Shown here piece by piece: positions 9,305 through 17,619 of a DNA stretch of 64,000 nt. Source of the DNA: CAYZTY01 sp964444665 (GTDB taxonomy: Bacteria > Planctomycetota > Phycisphaerae > Sedimentisphaerales > CAYZTY01). The notes beneath the pieces are model-generated. The model had not been told where the DNA came from, made no database searches, and saw nothing but the letters and a program-made list of their open reading frames with translations. The stretch is taken from NCBI GenBank assembly GCA_964444665.1, contig CAYUIE010000002.1, positions 124,001 to 188,000 on the forward strand, written 5' to 3'. The position numbers and the translations under genes are program-made. Position 1 is the first letter of the stretch, and the number at the start of each line of letters is the position of its first letter.

Positions 9305-9706
9305 TTGGCCAAGAAGAAAGACCCAGCAAAAAAAACGCCCGGGGCCGACCAGTTTGCCGTGATGGCCGCCAGGGTTGCCGCTGAGAGGCGTTGTAAGGAT
9401 ATTGTCGTACTTGATTTGAGGGGTAAATCACCCGCCACCGACTATTTCGTAATCGCCACAGGCACGAGTGACCGGCAGATGAAAGCTGTGGCCGAAGAGA
9501 TTTGCCAGGAGGCGAAAAAAATGCGACTGCAGCTCTTCGGCCGGGCAGGCTACGAGCAGGCACGCTGGATTCTGCTGGATTTTGTGGACGTAGTGATTCA
9601 CCTGTTCGACAGCGAGTACCGCGATTATTACGATTTGGATTTGCTCTGGGGAGACGCAGAGAAATTGATTATCGATTCCTTCGACTCCGCTCAGGACAGG
9701 GATTGA
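9305..9706 (+). CDS. rsfS: Ribosomal silencing factor RsfS
   Basis: RsfS (Iojap family) binds ribosomal protein uL14 and blocks joining of the subunits during slow growth. The 133-residue protein shows the family motifs DLRGKSPATDYFVIATGTSDRQ-type core (residues about 38-60), GYEQARWILLDFVDVVIHLF and YYDLDLLW. The start is TTG at 9305 with AAAGGA 5 bases upstream. The last residues, SFDSAQDRD, are encoded by a copy of a short dispersed repeat (9677 onward) that also occurs between genes in this window, so the tail looks like a later addition. argS begins 24 bases downstream. Confidence 0.93.
   Translation: MAKKKDPAKKTPGADQFAVMAARVAAERRCKDIVVLDLRGKSPATDYFVIATGTSDRQMKAVAEEICQEAKKMRLQLFGRAGYEQARWILLDFVDVVIHLFDSEYRDYYDLDLLWGDAEKLIIDSFDSAQDRD
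9677..9706 (+). repeat. Dispersed short repeat, copy within the rsfS C-terminus
   Basis: TCCTTCGACT at 9677-9686 is followed by CCGCTCAGGACAGGG. The same core occurs at 56623 and 63295, both between genes. This copy extends the rsfS reading frame. Confidence 0.55.
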
Positions 9707-9730
9707 TTATTGATTATTTTTTACTAAAAG

Positions 9731-11521
9731 ATGAAATCCGTTATTGAAATACTCGAGGAAAGAATAAGTTTAGCGATGGGTGCATCAAGCGGGCGGAAGG
9801 ATTGCGCTGCTATTGTCGGGCCTGCTAAGTCTCCTGAATTCGGCGACTACCAGGCCAATGGCGTGATGGCCCTTGCCAAACAAATAAAAACCAATCCGCG
9901 CAAATTAGCTGAGCAAATAGTAGAAAAACTCGACGTAAGCGATATTTGCGAGCCGCCGGAAATAGCCGGGCCGGGCTTTATTAATCTGCGATTAAAGCCG
10001 GAATTTGTCGCCGCGAATCTTTTAGAAATAAGCAAAGACACCGAACGGCTTGGCATAGATAAAACCGCTAAGCCGCAAACCATCGTTGTTGATTTCTCCG
10101 GCCCGAACATCGCTAAAGAAATGCATGTAGGGCATCTTCGCAGCACAATCATCGGCGATTGCATCTGCCGAATGCTCGAATTTACCGGCCATAATATAAT
10201 CCGCCAAAATCACATCGGCGACTGGGGAACGCAATTTGGGATGTTGATGGCTTGGTTGGATGAGGAATCACGCAAACAAGATGAATACGGTGTCGGCCCC
10301 CATACAGCAGAGCAACTTAAGTTGCCCCTTGTTATATTCGAGCACTTCTACAGACAAGCAAAACAAAGATACGAGAGCGATACACAGTTTGAAGAAGCAG
10401 CGAGAAAAGCGGTCGTTTGTTTGCACAATAATGACCCGGAATATACTGTGCTCTGGCAGATAATTGTTAATGAATCTCGCTCTCATTATCAGGCAATCTA
10501 CGACACTCTCGGAGTGAATCTGAACAAACAGCATGAACGCGGCGAAAGTTTTTATGCAGACAAAGTTGCTAATGTTGTTGAAGATTTAAAGAAGAAAAAT
10601 CTTGCTGAAGAATCCGACGGTGCAATTTGTGTTTTTCCGGAGGGATTCAAAAATAAGCAAGGCGAACGGCTGCCTTTGATTGTGCAGAAATCCGACGGCG
10701 CGTATCTTTACGCGACGACAGATTTGGCGGCGATTCGATATCGCGTAAATGAATTAAAAGCGGACAAAATAATTTACGTTACCGATGCAAGGCAAAAGCT
10801 TCACTTCGAGATGGCATTCAAGGTCGCGCGAATGGCAGGATGGGCCCCGGACAAAGTTGATTTAGCACACGTTACCTTTGGAAGCGTACTTGGTGAAAAC
10901 GGCAAGCCATTGAAAACGCGCGAAGGTGAAAATGTAAAATTAAAAGAGCTGCTGGATGAAGCGGTGCAGCGCGCAAAAAGCATTGTCGAAGAGAAGAATC
11001 CCGAGCTGAGTGATGAAAAGAAAGAACAAATCGCGGAAGCGGTCGGCATCGGCGCTGTTAAATATGCCGACTATTCGAACAACCGGACAAGCGATTATAT
11101 ATTCAGCTTCGATAAGATGCTGGCGATGGAGGGTAACACCGCCCCATATATGCAATACGCATACGCAAGGATTAAATCCATTCAGCGAAAGGCCGGCCAG
11201 AAGAATATCGACTTTGCAAAAGAAACGAAGGGTCTTAAAGAGCTGAACCTGAACGAGCAGGCCGAGATAGACCTGGCCAAGCATCTTATTAGATACGGCG
11301 AAGCGCTATCGACCGCGGAGGCGGATTATCGCCCGAATTATATCACGGCATACTTATATGATTTGGCCCAGAAGTTCAGCGGATTTTATAATGACTGCCC
11401 GGTACTGGATGCCGGTAAAGACAAAAGACCTACAAGGCTTTTGCTTTGCGAGCTGACCGCAAGAACCATTCGGCACGGGCTGGATAACCTTCTCGGAATT
11501 AAAGTCGTAGAGCAAATGTAG
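9731..11521 (+). CDS. argS: Arginyl-tRNA synthetase
   Basis: This class I synthetase charges tRNA-Arg. The 596-residue protein has the HIGH-type motif as HVGH (residues 132-135) inside DFSGPNIAKEMHVGHLRST, a GDWGTQFG motif soon after, and a KMSKS-region equivalent LKTREGENVKL. The C-terminal part ends in the DALR anticodon-binding domain, with RPTRLLLCELTARTIRHGL. Length is normal for the family. It follows rsfS closely on the same strand; no strong ribosome binding site is visible before the ATG at 9731. Confidence 0.97.
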   Translation: MKSVIEILEERISLAMGASSGRKDCAAIVGPAKSPEFGDYQANGVMALAKQIKTNPRKLAEQIVEKLDVSDICEPPEIAGPGFINLRLKPEFVAANLLEISKDTERLGIDKTAKPQTIVVDFSGPNIAKEMHVGHLRSTIIGDCICRMLEFTGHNIIRQNHIGDWGTQFGMLMAWLDEESRKQDEYGVGPHTAEQLKLPLVIFEHFYRQAKQRYESDTQFEEAARKAVVCLHNNDPEYTVLWQIIVNESRSHYQAIYDTLGVNLNKQHERGESFYADKVANVVEDLKKKNLAEESDGAICVFPEGFKNKQGERLPLIVQKSDGAYLYATTDLAAIRYRVNELKADKIIYVTDARQKLHFEMAFKVARMAGWAPDKVDLAHVTFGSVLGENGKPLKTREGENVKLKELLDEAVQRAKSIVEEKNPELSDEKKEQIAEAVGIGAVKYADYSNNRTSDYIFSFDKMLAMEGNTAPYMQYAYARIKSIQRKAGQKNIDFAKETKGLKELNLNEQAEIDLAKHLIRYGEALSTAEADYRPNYITAYLYDLAQKFSGFYNDCPVLDAGKDKRPTRLLLCELTARTIRHGLDNLLGIKVVEQM

Positions 11522-11597
11522 AAAAAATTAGACATGGATTAAAACGGGATTTATACTGTTTAAGACAGGGACAAACAATCATTATAAGGTTTGTAAG

Positions 11598-11903
11598 ATG
11601 GCTTATTTGCTCGAACAGAAAATATCTAAAAGTAAGCTGATGGATTTCTGCAAAAAGAATCGTATCAGGAAGCTGTCCGTTTTCGGGTCTGCTATTTGCG
11701 GTGAGCTGCAGCCGGAAAGCGATATCGACCTTTTAATAGAGTTTGAAGAAGGACATACTCCCGGCCTTTTTTCAATTATCAAAATGGAAATGGAGCTTAC
11801 AGAAATACTCGATAGAAAGGTCGATTTGCGAACCCCGGAAGACCTAAGTCAGTACTTCCGTGACGAGGTAATGCAAAATGCCGAACTCCAGTATCAAGCG
11901 TGA
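11598..11903 (+). CDS. mntA: MntA-type nucleotidyltransferase antitoxin
   Basis: The 101-residue protein is a minimal nucleotidyltransferase. It has the GS motif (G30-S31) followed by the DxD pair (D42, D44) in SDIDLLIEFE. In type VII toxin-antitoxin systems such proteins inactivate the partner HEPN RNase by AMPylating a tyrosine next to its active site. The stop overlaps the start of the HEPN gene by 26 bases, which points to translational coupling. The pair could also serve as a stress or phage-defence module. The ATG at 11598 is preceded by a weak purine-rich site. Confidence 0.85.
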   Translation: MAYLLEQKISKSKLMDFCKKNRIRKLSVFGSAICGELQPESDIDLLIEFEEGHTPGLFSIIKMEMELTEILDRKVDLRTPEDLSQYFRDEVMQNAELQYQA

Positions 11904-12231
11904 AGACAAGGTCAGACTGCAGCACATGCTGGATGCAGCGATTGAAATCCGGCAATACGTGCAATCTTCAACTCGTGAGGATTTGAACCGTGACCGAAAG
12001 CTGGTTCATTCTCTCGTTCGCCTTTTCGAAATCATTGGTGAAGCGGCAACACAAGTGTCAGAGAAACTTCGTGACGATGCTCCAGAAATTCCCTGGCCTG
12101 TTTTGATTGGCATGAGAAACCGACTTATTCACGCCTACTTTTCCATTAATCTGGATGTTGTATGGAGCACCTCAACGAAAGATATCCCCTCGCTTATTAC
12201 AGAACTGGAAAAAATTCTTAGCAAAGGCTGA
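11878..12231 (+). CDS. hepT: HepT-like HEPN domain toxin (DUF86)
   Basis: The 117-residue helical protein ends in the HEPN RNase motif RX4HXY: R80, H85 and Y87 in RNRLIHAY. R and H are the catalytic pair in this family and the tyrosine is the expected AMPylation target of MntA. GAGGT at 11862-11866 serves as ribosome binding site within the upstream gene. The motif is intact, so the toxin is probably functional. It sits between argS and yjbQ, a normal location for a chromosomal cassette. Confidence 0.88.
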   Translation: MPNSSIKREDKVRLQHMLDAAIEIRQYVQSSTREDLNRDRKLVHSLVRLFEIIGEAATQVSEKLRDDAPEIPWPVLIGMRNRLIHAYFSINLDVVWSTSTKDIPSLITELEKILSKG

Positions 12232-12274
12232 TAGAATAAACTTTCTCATACACAGAAAAATCTTTGGTTATAAA

Positions 12275-12685
12275 GTGAAAATTATTGAAAAGACTTTCAG
12301 CGTCGGCACTAAACAACGATGCCAGATGATTGATATTACCGGCAAGGTTCATTCCCTGCTACGCGAGTCGGGCATCCTGCAGGGCGACGTGATTGTTTAC
12401 TGCCCTCACACCACCGCGGCGATTACTATAAACGAGAACGCCGCCCCTTCGGTGGTTCACGACCTTTTACTAACGCTGGAAGAGCTTATCCCGCAGGGCC
12501 GCAGCGGCTACCGGCACTACGAAGGCAATTCCGACGCACACGCTAAAAGCTCTCTTCTCGGTTGTAGTGAGCAGGTTCTGATAAAGGACGGCTCATTAGT
12601 ACTGGGTACCTGGCAGGGGATTTATTTCTGCGAATTCGACGGCCCCAGAAGCAGAAGAGTGATTGTCCAAATCCGCGGCGAGTGA
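12275..12685 (+). CDS. yjbQ: YjbQ family protein
   Basis: The 136-residue protein belongs to the YjbQ/UPF0047 family, small trimeric proteins with weak thiamine-phosphate synthase activity. Motifs are YCPHTTAAITINENA (conserved His and Glu), HYEGNSDAHAKSSLLG and LGTWQGIYFCEFDGPRSRR near the C-terminus. The open frame extends to 12155, inside hepT. I chose GTG at 12275 because the product then matches the family length and N-terminus; no good ribosome binding site marks it, so the start is uncertain. Confidence 0.88.
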   Translation: MKIIEKTFSVGTKQRCQMIDITGKVHSLLRESGILQGDVIVYCPHTTAAITINENAAPSVVHDLLLTLEELIPQGRSGYRHYEGNSDAHAKSSLLGCSEQVLIKDGSLVLGTWQGIYFCEFDGPRSRRVIVQIRGE

Positions 12686-12707
12686 GAAACCGACTACGAA
12701 CTATTAG

Positions 12708-13886
12708 ATGATAATGGAAGAAGACCCGCCAAAAACTCCGTTTCGCAACGTAATTCTGCTTAGCGTTGTAAGTTTTCTCAACGACCTCAGCAGCGAGATG
12801 ATAATGCCGATTTTGCCTATGTTCCTGCAGTCGCTCGGTGCCACCGGTCAGCTCATCGGTCTTGTTGGAGGATTGCGGGACAGCCTCGCCAGTATCCTGA
12901 AGGTGCCGTGCGGTTACTGGTCCGACAGGACCGGCAGGCGAAAAATCTTTGTGTATTGGGGATACGGTGTCTCGATGGTCTTCAAGCTGCTGCTTGCTTT
13001 TTCGAAACTATGGCCGAGTGCGGTTGTTTTTTCGGCAATGGAGCGGGTGGGCAAGGGTCTGCGGACAGCCGCCCGTGACGCAATCATATCGGAGTCGGCT
13101 GCCGCTCAGCGCGGTAAAGCGTTCGGTATTCATCGCGGTTTTGATACACTCGGTGCCATTTTGGGCTCGGCAGTGTCTTTTTTATTGCTGTGGTTTCTTG
13201 GGTTGGAGATTCGAACAATCATTGTTATTGCCGCGGTTTTTGGCCTGGCGGTGCTGGTTCCGATTGGTTTTGTCGAAGAGCCAAAAATCGAGCGGCGAAA
13301 AGTGGGTCTGAAAATCAGCCTTTCAGTGCTTGCGAAACCGTTGAAGCTTTTTATTCTGATTTCCGGGATTTTTGCTTTGGGCAATTTCAGCTATATGTTT
13401 TTTGTAATGAGGGCGCAGCATTTGTTTACGGGCCGGGCATCGATAGCCGCACCTGTTTTTTTATATGTGCTTTTCAACGTTTTTTACAGCGCGCTGGCCG
13501 TGCCTTTGGGTTCCATTTCGGATAAAATCGGGCGCCGGCCGGTTATTGTTTTCGGTTACGCTTTGTTTGCGCTTGTGTCGCTCGGTTTTGCCTTTTGTAA
13601 TTCGTTGTGGCTGTTTGTCGTTTTATTTTCTCTTTACGGAGTGGTCTTCGCGGCCATCGACGGCACGCAGCGAGCTTTTGTATCTGACCTGGCGGGCGCC
13701 GGATTCAAGGGCACGGCCCTGGGAGCATTTCATACCGTTACCGGTCTGTCAGCCTTTGTCGCCAGCTTCACAGCCGGTCTTTTGTGGCAACACGTCTCAC
13801 CGGTTGCGACCTTCCTATTTGGCGGTGTAACGGCTGTTGTTGCGGTTATTGTATTTCTGATTTTGTACGCCGGCTTTACTGAGTAG
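12708..13886 (+). CDS. Major facilitator superfamily transporter
   Basis: The 392-residue protein has about 12 hydrophobic segments. Loop motifs GYWSDRTGRRK (after segment 2) and GSISDKIGRRPVIVFGY (after segment 8) are the paired MFS signature repeated in both halves. RVGKGLRTAARDAIISE is typical of the subgroup of putative efflux permeases in which this loop is conserved. Substrate cannot be assigned. The start is ATG at 12708 or the ATG two codons later. A GC-rich hairpin lies 50 bases after the stop. Confidence 0.9.
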   Translation: MIMEEDPPKTPFRNVILLSVVSFLNDLSSEMIMPILPMFLQSLGATGQLIGLVGGLRDSLASILKVPCGYWSDRTGRRKIFVYWGYGVSMVFKLLLAFSKLWPSAVVFSAMERVGKGLRTAARDAIISESAAAQRGKAFGIHRGFDTLGAILGSAVSFLLLWFLGLEIRTIIVIAAVFGLAVLVPIGFVEEPKIERRKVGLKISLSVLAKPLKLFILISGIFALGNFSYMFFVMRAQHLFTGRASIAAPVFLYVLFNVFYSALAVPLGSISDKIGRRPVIVFGYALFALVSLGFAFCNSLWLFVVLFSLYGVVFAAIDGTQRAFVSDLAGAGFKGTALGAFHTVTGLSAFVASFTAGLLWQHVSPVATFLFGGVTAVVAVIVFLILYAGFTE

Positions 13887-14325
13887 GGGGCTGCAAATCG
13901 AGCTTGATGTGTCTGGGGCCGAAAATGCGCATAAAAATGGCGAGGTGGTGGAACCGGCTGGGGGGGGAACCGGTGGGCCACGCTCCCTCGCCGAGGATCA
14001 TTTCGCTGCTTATACAGCGTTATAGTCCAATTTTCGACGTTTTTAGTATATACTCAAGTACTACTTTTGTCAAATAAAAAGCGATTCTTCTAAGAAATTT
14101 TTTCTCCCTCACGAGGCCGCAATCCCCTTATAAGAAACAGTATAAGAGTTAAGGACACAAAAAGCAAGTCTAAAAGTACCATATTAATCCTTTTTTTAAT
14201 TTTCACCATAAAGTGTCTGCTATTAAGATGGGCGGGCTCCGATAAATGTGCTTGAATATTAGCCTTTTCTGCAATAGATTGCGAGCATTACCATTGCGTT
14301 TATAAATCTTTTAGGAGTTTCTCGA
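13887..14325. other. Intergenic region with hairpins before top6A
   Basis: About 440 bases hold no convincing gene. A 50-codon open frame runs from ATG 13925 to a stop at 14075-14077, but it has no recognisable motif and lies across the GC-rich hairpin described separately. The remainder is AT-rich, and TAGGAG before 14326 serves as ribosome binding site for the next gene. Confidence 0.55.
13939..13992 (+). ncRNA. Long GC-rich nested hairpin downstream of the MFS gene
   Basis: Three nested helices pair perfectly: GGCGAGG (13939-13945) with CCTCGCC (13986-13992), GTGG (13948-13951) with CCAC (13978-13981), and ACCGG (13953-13957) with CCGGT (13970-13974). A second small hairpin, CGCTG/CAGCG (14004-14019), follows. 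The 5' side resembles the start of tRNA-Leu, but there is no anticodon arm or T arm, so it is not a tRNA. There is no T-run, so it may be an mRNA 3'-end stabiliser or part of an unknown RNA. Confidence 0.5.
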
Positions 14326-15420
14326 ATGCGCAGAACATTGAAAGCCCCTGTAATTGACAAAATCACCAATACTGCAAAGGACATCCACACAAAAATCCTG
14401 AAAAGACAAAAGCCTTCGATGAGCACACCCGTTCGCTCACTTTCCAACGTCAGGTATAATGTTAAGGCCGGCTATTTCGAAATCCTGAGTAAAAGTAAAA
14501 AACGCACTCTCACCGTCGGCACCGTCAAGACCTTTGCCCAGGCGCTGAAGATGATGGCTCTGTCGAAGGAGCTTATCGGGGCCGATGATATGGCAACGAA
14601 GCGGGAGGCATATTATATCTCGAAGAACTGGGGCAAGGCTGGTTTTTCCGAACAAAGCGAATCCGACACCATCATAGACGACGTAGAGGCGATGTTCGGC
14701 GTCAATCGAGAGCAGCTAAAGTTTATTCCCGAAGAGAAAGGAGGTGACATCGCCGGCAGATTGATAGTCATCGATAGGGATTCAAAAGGTAAAAGCGTGA
14801 AAATAGACTGTACTAAGTTCGGCTCAGGTGCATATTCCATACCTATTGATGTTGAGAATCTAAAGTTTCAAAGCAAGGCTAAGTTTATCCTGGCCATCGA
14901 AACTGCCGGTATGTTCCAGAGACTCGTAAAATACGACTATTGGGCTAAAAAGGACTGCATCCTGATTAGCATGGGTGGCGTCCCGACACGAGCCTGTCGC
15001 AGATTCATACGCAGATTATGTGAAGCACTGAAAGTACCGGTATACGCCTTCGTAGACGGAGACCCCTACGGATACTTCAACATCTACCGAACTTTGAAGG
15101 TCGGCTCCGGAAACGCAGCTCATCTCAATCAATTCTTCTGCGTGCCATCAGCCAGACTGCTTGGCGTAACACCACAGGACATTATCGACTACAAACTGCC
15201 CACGCATCCCTTAAAAGAAGTGGACGTAAAAAGGGCAAAAGATGCGCTCAAGAACGACCCATTCGTCAGACACCACAAGCCCTGGCAGATTGCAATTAAT
15301 CATATGCTAAAAATGGGCAACCGCGTAGAACAACAGGCTTTCGCCAAGCACGGCCTGGATTTTGTAGTAAGAAAATATCTACCTGCCAAGCTCAAGAATC
15401 CCGCAAAATTCCTCCCTTGA
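14326..15420 (+). CDS. top6A: DNA topoisomerase VI subunit A (Spo11-like)
   Basis: This 364-residue protein has the layout of topoisomerase VI A/Spo11, which makes a double-strand break through a tyrosine. The winged-helix catalytic tyrosine is Y96 or Y97 in KREAYYISKNW. The Toprim metal-binding residues are the glutamate of IETAGMF (near 192) and the aspartates of VDGDPYGYFNIYRTL (near 243-246). Length is full for subunit A. Subunit B, the ATPase, is normally next to it, but no GHKL-type gene is present here. The family is mainly archaeal, with scattered bacterial members; the origin here may be old transfer. TAGGAG precedes the ATG. Confidence 0.9.
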   Translation: MRRTLKAPVIDKITNTAKDIHTKILKRQKPSMSTPVRSLSNVRYNVKAGYFEILSKSKKRTLTVGTVKTFAQALKMMALSKELIGADDMATKREAYYISKNWGKAGFSEQSESDTIIDDVEAMFGVNREQLKFIPEEKGGDIAGRLIVIDRDSKGKSVKIDCTKFGSGAYSIPIDVENLKFQSKAKFILAIETAGMFQRLVKYDYWAKKDCILISMGGVPTRACRRFIRRLCEALKVPVYAFVDGDPYGYFNIYRTLKVGSGNAAHLNQFFCVPSARLLGVTPQDIIDYKLPTHPLKEVDVKRAKDALKNDPFVRHHKPWQIAINHMLKMGNRVEQQAFAKHGLDFVVRKYLPAKLKNPAKFLP

Positions 15421-15530
15421 TTTTTTTTTGCTGGTAAATAATTTTAACGGTGCTATTTTAATGGTGTTTATTGTTTAGAGATTGCAGATAATTTATAATA
15501 GTAAGCGTTTTTAAACCGTTTTGCTCTATT

Positions 15531-16253
15531 ATGATAAATATTACCGACAGAATCGACGAGGTTAAGGACAAAATCGCCTCTTCTTGTGCGCGAGCGGGTA
15601 GAGAACCGGATGAAGTGAAACTTGTTGTAGTTACCAAGTCTGCTCCACTTGAGACAGTCAAACAGGTCATCGGACTCGGTTTTACGGATTTAGGGGAAAA
15701 TCGTGTTCAGCAGTTAAAAAAAGTCGCTGCTGAAATTGAGACCTTCCTGCAGACTGAGACAGACCAGGCCGGGCTTCCCGAGAAGGTCAACTGGCATATG
15801 ATTGGACACCTGCAGCGTAACAAAGTCCGCCAGGTCCTGCCGCTGGTTCGCATGATACATTCGGTTGATACGCTTCGACTGGCCGAAGAAATTGATGAGA
15901 TGGCCGGAAAGGCGGGACTCTGCCCCAGGATACTTCTGCAAATCAATGCTTCAAAAGAGCCCCAGAAACATGGTGTGGCCGTTGGCGCTGTGACGCATCT
16001 GGCCGAGCAGATTGTGACACTGCCGAACTTAAAGCTGGTGGGGTTGATGACAATGGCTCCGCTGACTCTTAACAAAGACGTTGTCCAGGCCTGTTTTTCG
16101 CGTGCCAAAGAATTATTTATAGAGATTCGGGGTGAGAAAATTGCCGGCCCGGAGTTCACCGAACTGAGTATGGGGATGAGTCAGGATTACGAAATTGCAG
16201 TTGAGGAGGGAGCGACGATTCTGCGTATCGGCTCGGCAATCTTCGCCGGCTAA
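15531..16253 (+). CDS. YggS-type pyridoxal phosphate homeostasis protein
   Basis: The 240-residue protein is a YggS/PLPBP family member, a single-domain TIM-barrel protein that binds pyridoxal phosphate and keeps the cofactor level balanced. The cofactor lysine lies in VVVTKSAPLET (near residue 37). Other motifs are LGENRVQQL, NWHMIGHLQRNK, and MGMSQDYEIAVEEGATILRIG near the C-terminus, which contacts the phosphate. Length is typical. It stands alone between top6A and the minus-strand membrane genes. No strong ribosome binding site is seen. Confidence 0.94.
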   Translation: MINITDRIDEVKDKIASSCARAGREPDEVKLVVVTKSAPLETVKQVIGLGFTDLGENRVQQLKKVAAEIETFLQTETDQAGLPEKVNWHMIGHLQRNKVRQVLPLVRMIHSVDTLRLAEEIDEMAGKAGLCPRILLQINASKEPQKHGVAVGAVTHLAEQIVTLPNLKLVGLMTMAPLTLNKDVVQACFSRAKELFIEIRGEKIAGPEFTELSMGMSQDYEIAVEEGATILRIGSAIFAG

Positions 16254-16330
16254 AGACCAATCCTGTTCAGACATACCTTGATGCGCTGTAGATTAAGCAT
16301 TGCGGGGCGGTATTTTCAGAAAGCTTCGTT

Positions 16331-17293
16331 CTACATACTGAACACGTCAAAATCGGGGCCGAACTGCTTCAGGTAATAAAGAGAATAAGACCGCTTAAAA
16401 ACAAACACAGGCAATAGAATGACGGTTCCGATGTATGGTATAAGCAGCAACAGGCTTGCACAGCAGAAGCAACATCCTATGCAAAAGCCGACGAAAACAA
16501 TTGTCCCTATTGCTATTGCTATGACAATTTGAAAGAGGATGTACAGCGCGAAGCGGACTTTGTTGACAGAGAGGATTGCCAGGAATTCTCGCCAGCCGGC
16601 CATACAATTTGCCGTTCGCAGAAACATAATCGGCACGACGAAATCGAATGTGAATTTTTTCGCCAGAAGCAGCACTATTGACAGAGCAAATATAATCAAG
16701 CCAAAGATTATAATCCCTGGAATGGAAGCTACACCTGGAACAGCTCCGGTTACCATCATAATAATAAAAAAGACAATACCAAGGACAGGCAAAGCCACTG
16801 CAAATAAGCTGATTATGCACAAAGCAATTCGAAATATAAAGAGACTGTTGGCGTGTTCTCTAAATTCGTGCCAGGGGGCTTTGACTTGCGATTTGTCTGT
16901 TGCAACGCAATGAAGAAACATAAATCTGCCTCGACTATTAAGCCAGGCGATAAGAAGGCTAATTCCTATTATTATAACCGCCACAATTACGACTACAGGT
17001 ATAATCCAGAACAAATTATCAGAGATGAATTCTTTTGCGGCGTTAATTCCTTCTGTTATCTGGGCCTGTCGTTCCTGTGGTTTGTTGAGTGCTTTCCAAT
17101 TGGAGCCGCCCCCGCCTCCTCCGCCACCTCCTCCGCCACCGACATTGGTTCCCAAATATGCCAGCCAGGCACAGAAGCCTATGACAAACCATTTGCGCAA
17201 ATCAAAGGGCCTGAAAAGCATTACCTTTACCCTTTCGAAAGCGGGAGTTATGGGGTCAATTACACTTACTCTATTCGGTTTTTCGGGGGTCAT
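16331..17293 (-). CDS. Polytopic membrane protein with poly-glycine tract
   Basis: I do not recognise a specific family for this 320-residue protein. It has about six hydrophobic segments, starting near residue 35. Right after the first lies a run of 12 glycines (residues 52-63) encoded by mixed glycine codons, so it is not a simple base run. The N-terminus and fold resemble multi-pass proteins of unknown function that are common in planctomycetes. Its ATG overlaps the stop of the upstream 107-residue gene by four bases (ATGA), so it belongs to the sigma-factor operon. It may be a membrane partner of that regulator. Confidence 0.8.
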   Translation of the reverse strand: MTPEKPNRVSVIDPITPAFERVKVMLFRPFDLRKWFVIGFCAWLAYLGTNVGGGGGGGGGGGGSNWKALNKPQERQAQITEGINAAKEFISDNLFWIIPVVVIVAVIIIGISLLIAWLNSRGRFMFLHCVATDKSQVKAPWHEFREHANSLFIFRIALCIISLFAVALPVLGIVFFIIMMVTGAVPGVASIPGIIIFGLIIFALSIVLLLAKKFTFDFVVPIMFLRTANCMAGWREFLAILSVNKVRFALYILFQIVIAIAIGTIVFVGFCIGCCFCCASLLLLIPYIGTVILLPVFVFKRSYSLYYLKQFGPDFDVFSM

Positions 17294-17613
17294 AATGTAT
17301 GTTCTCCAAGATAAGTCAGCCAGTTAAAGGACATAGATAAGATAACTACTGCTTCCAGGAAGAAGTTTATTTTCAATAAAGTAGATGCTACAACAGCAAG
17401 CACTGCACCACAGCCGGCTACGACCATAGCAGCCCAGCCTATAGTTTTCTCCCACCGGCTTGCATTCATTATTTCCTGTTTCTTTGCCATCTTTAGCTGT
17501 CCAAGCTTGCCGAGAGCATTATTAATCAATGATTCGGTGAATGCTTTGCCGGGTTTATTTGAATCGTTGGTGAGTTTCACCAGTCGCAAGATATTTTCAT
17601 CTTCTCGTTTCAT
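17290..17613 (-). CDS. Small membrane protein in the ECF sigma operon
   Basis: This 107-residue protein has a charged N-terminal half and two hydrophobic segments (about 59-78 and 84-103). It starts 6 bases after the sigma-factor stop and overlaps the next gene by four bases, so it is co-translated with both. Position and layout, with a cytoplasmic head and membrane anchor, fit an anti-sigma factor or membrane sensor, but there is no zinc-binding or other known anti-sigma motif. The role is inferred from context only. Confidence 0.75.
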   Translation of the reverse strand: MKREDENILRLVKLTNDSNKPGKAFTESLINNALGKLGQLKMAKKQEIMNASRWEKTIGWAAMVVAGCGAVLAVVASTLLKINFFLEAVVILSMSFNWLTYLGEHTL

Positions 17614-17619
17614 AATTTT

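Noticed and set aside
13939..13992. tRNA-Leu-like 5' half in the GC-rich hairpin
   Set aside because: The start resembles tRNA-Leu, but there is no anticodon arm, T arm or acceptor stem in the right places.
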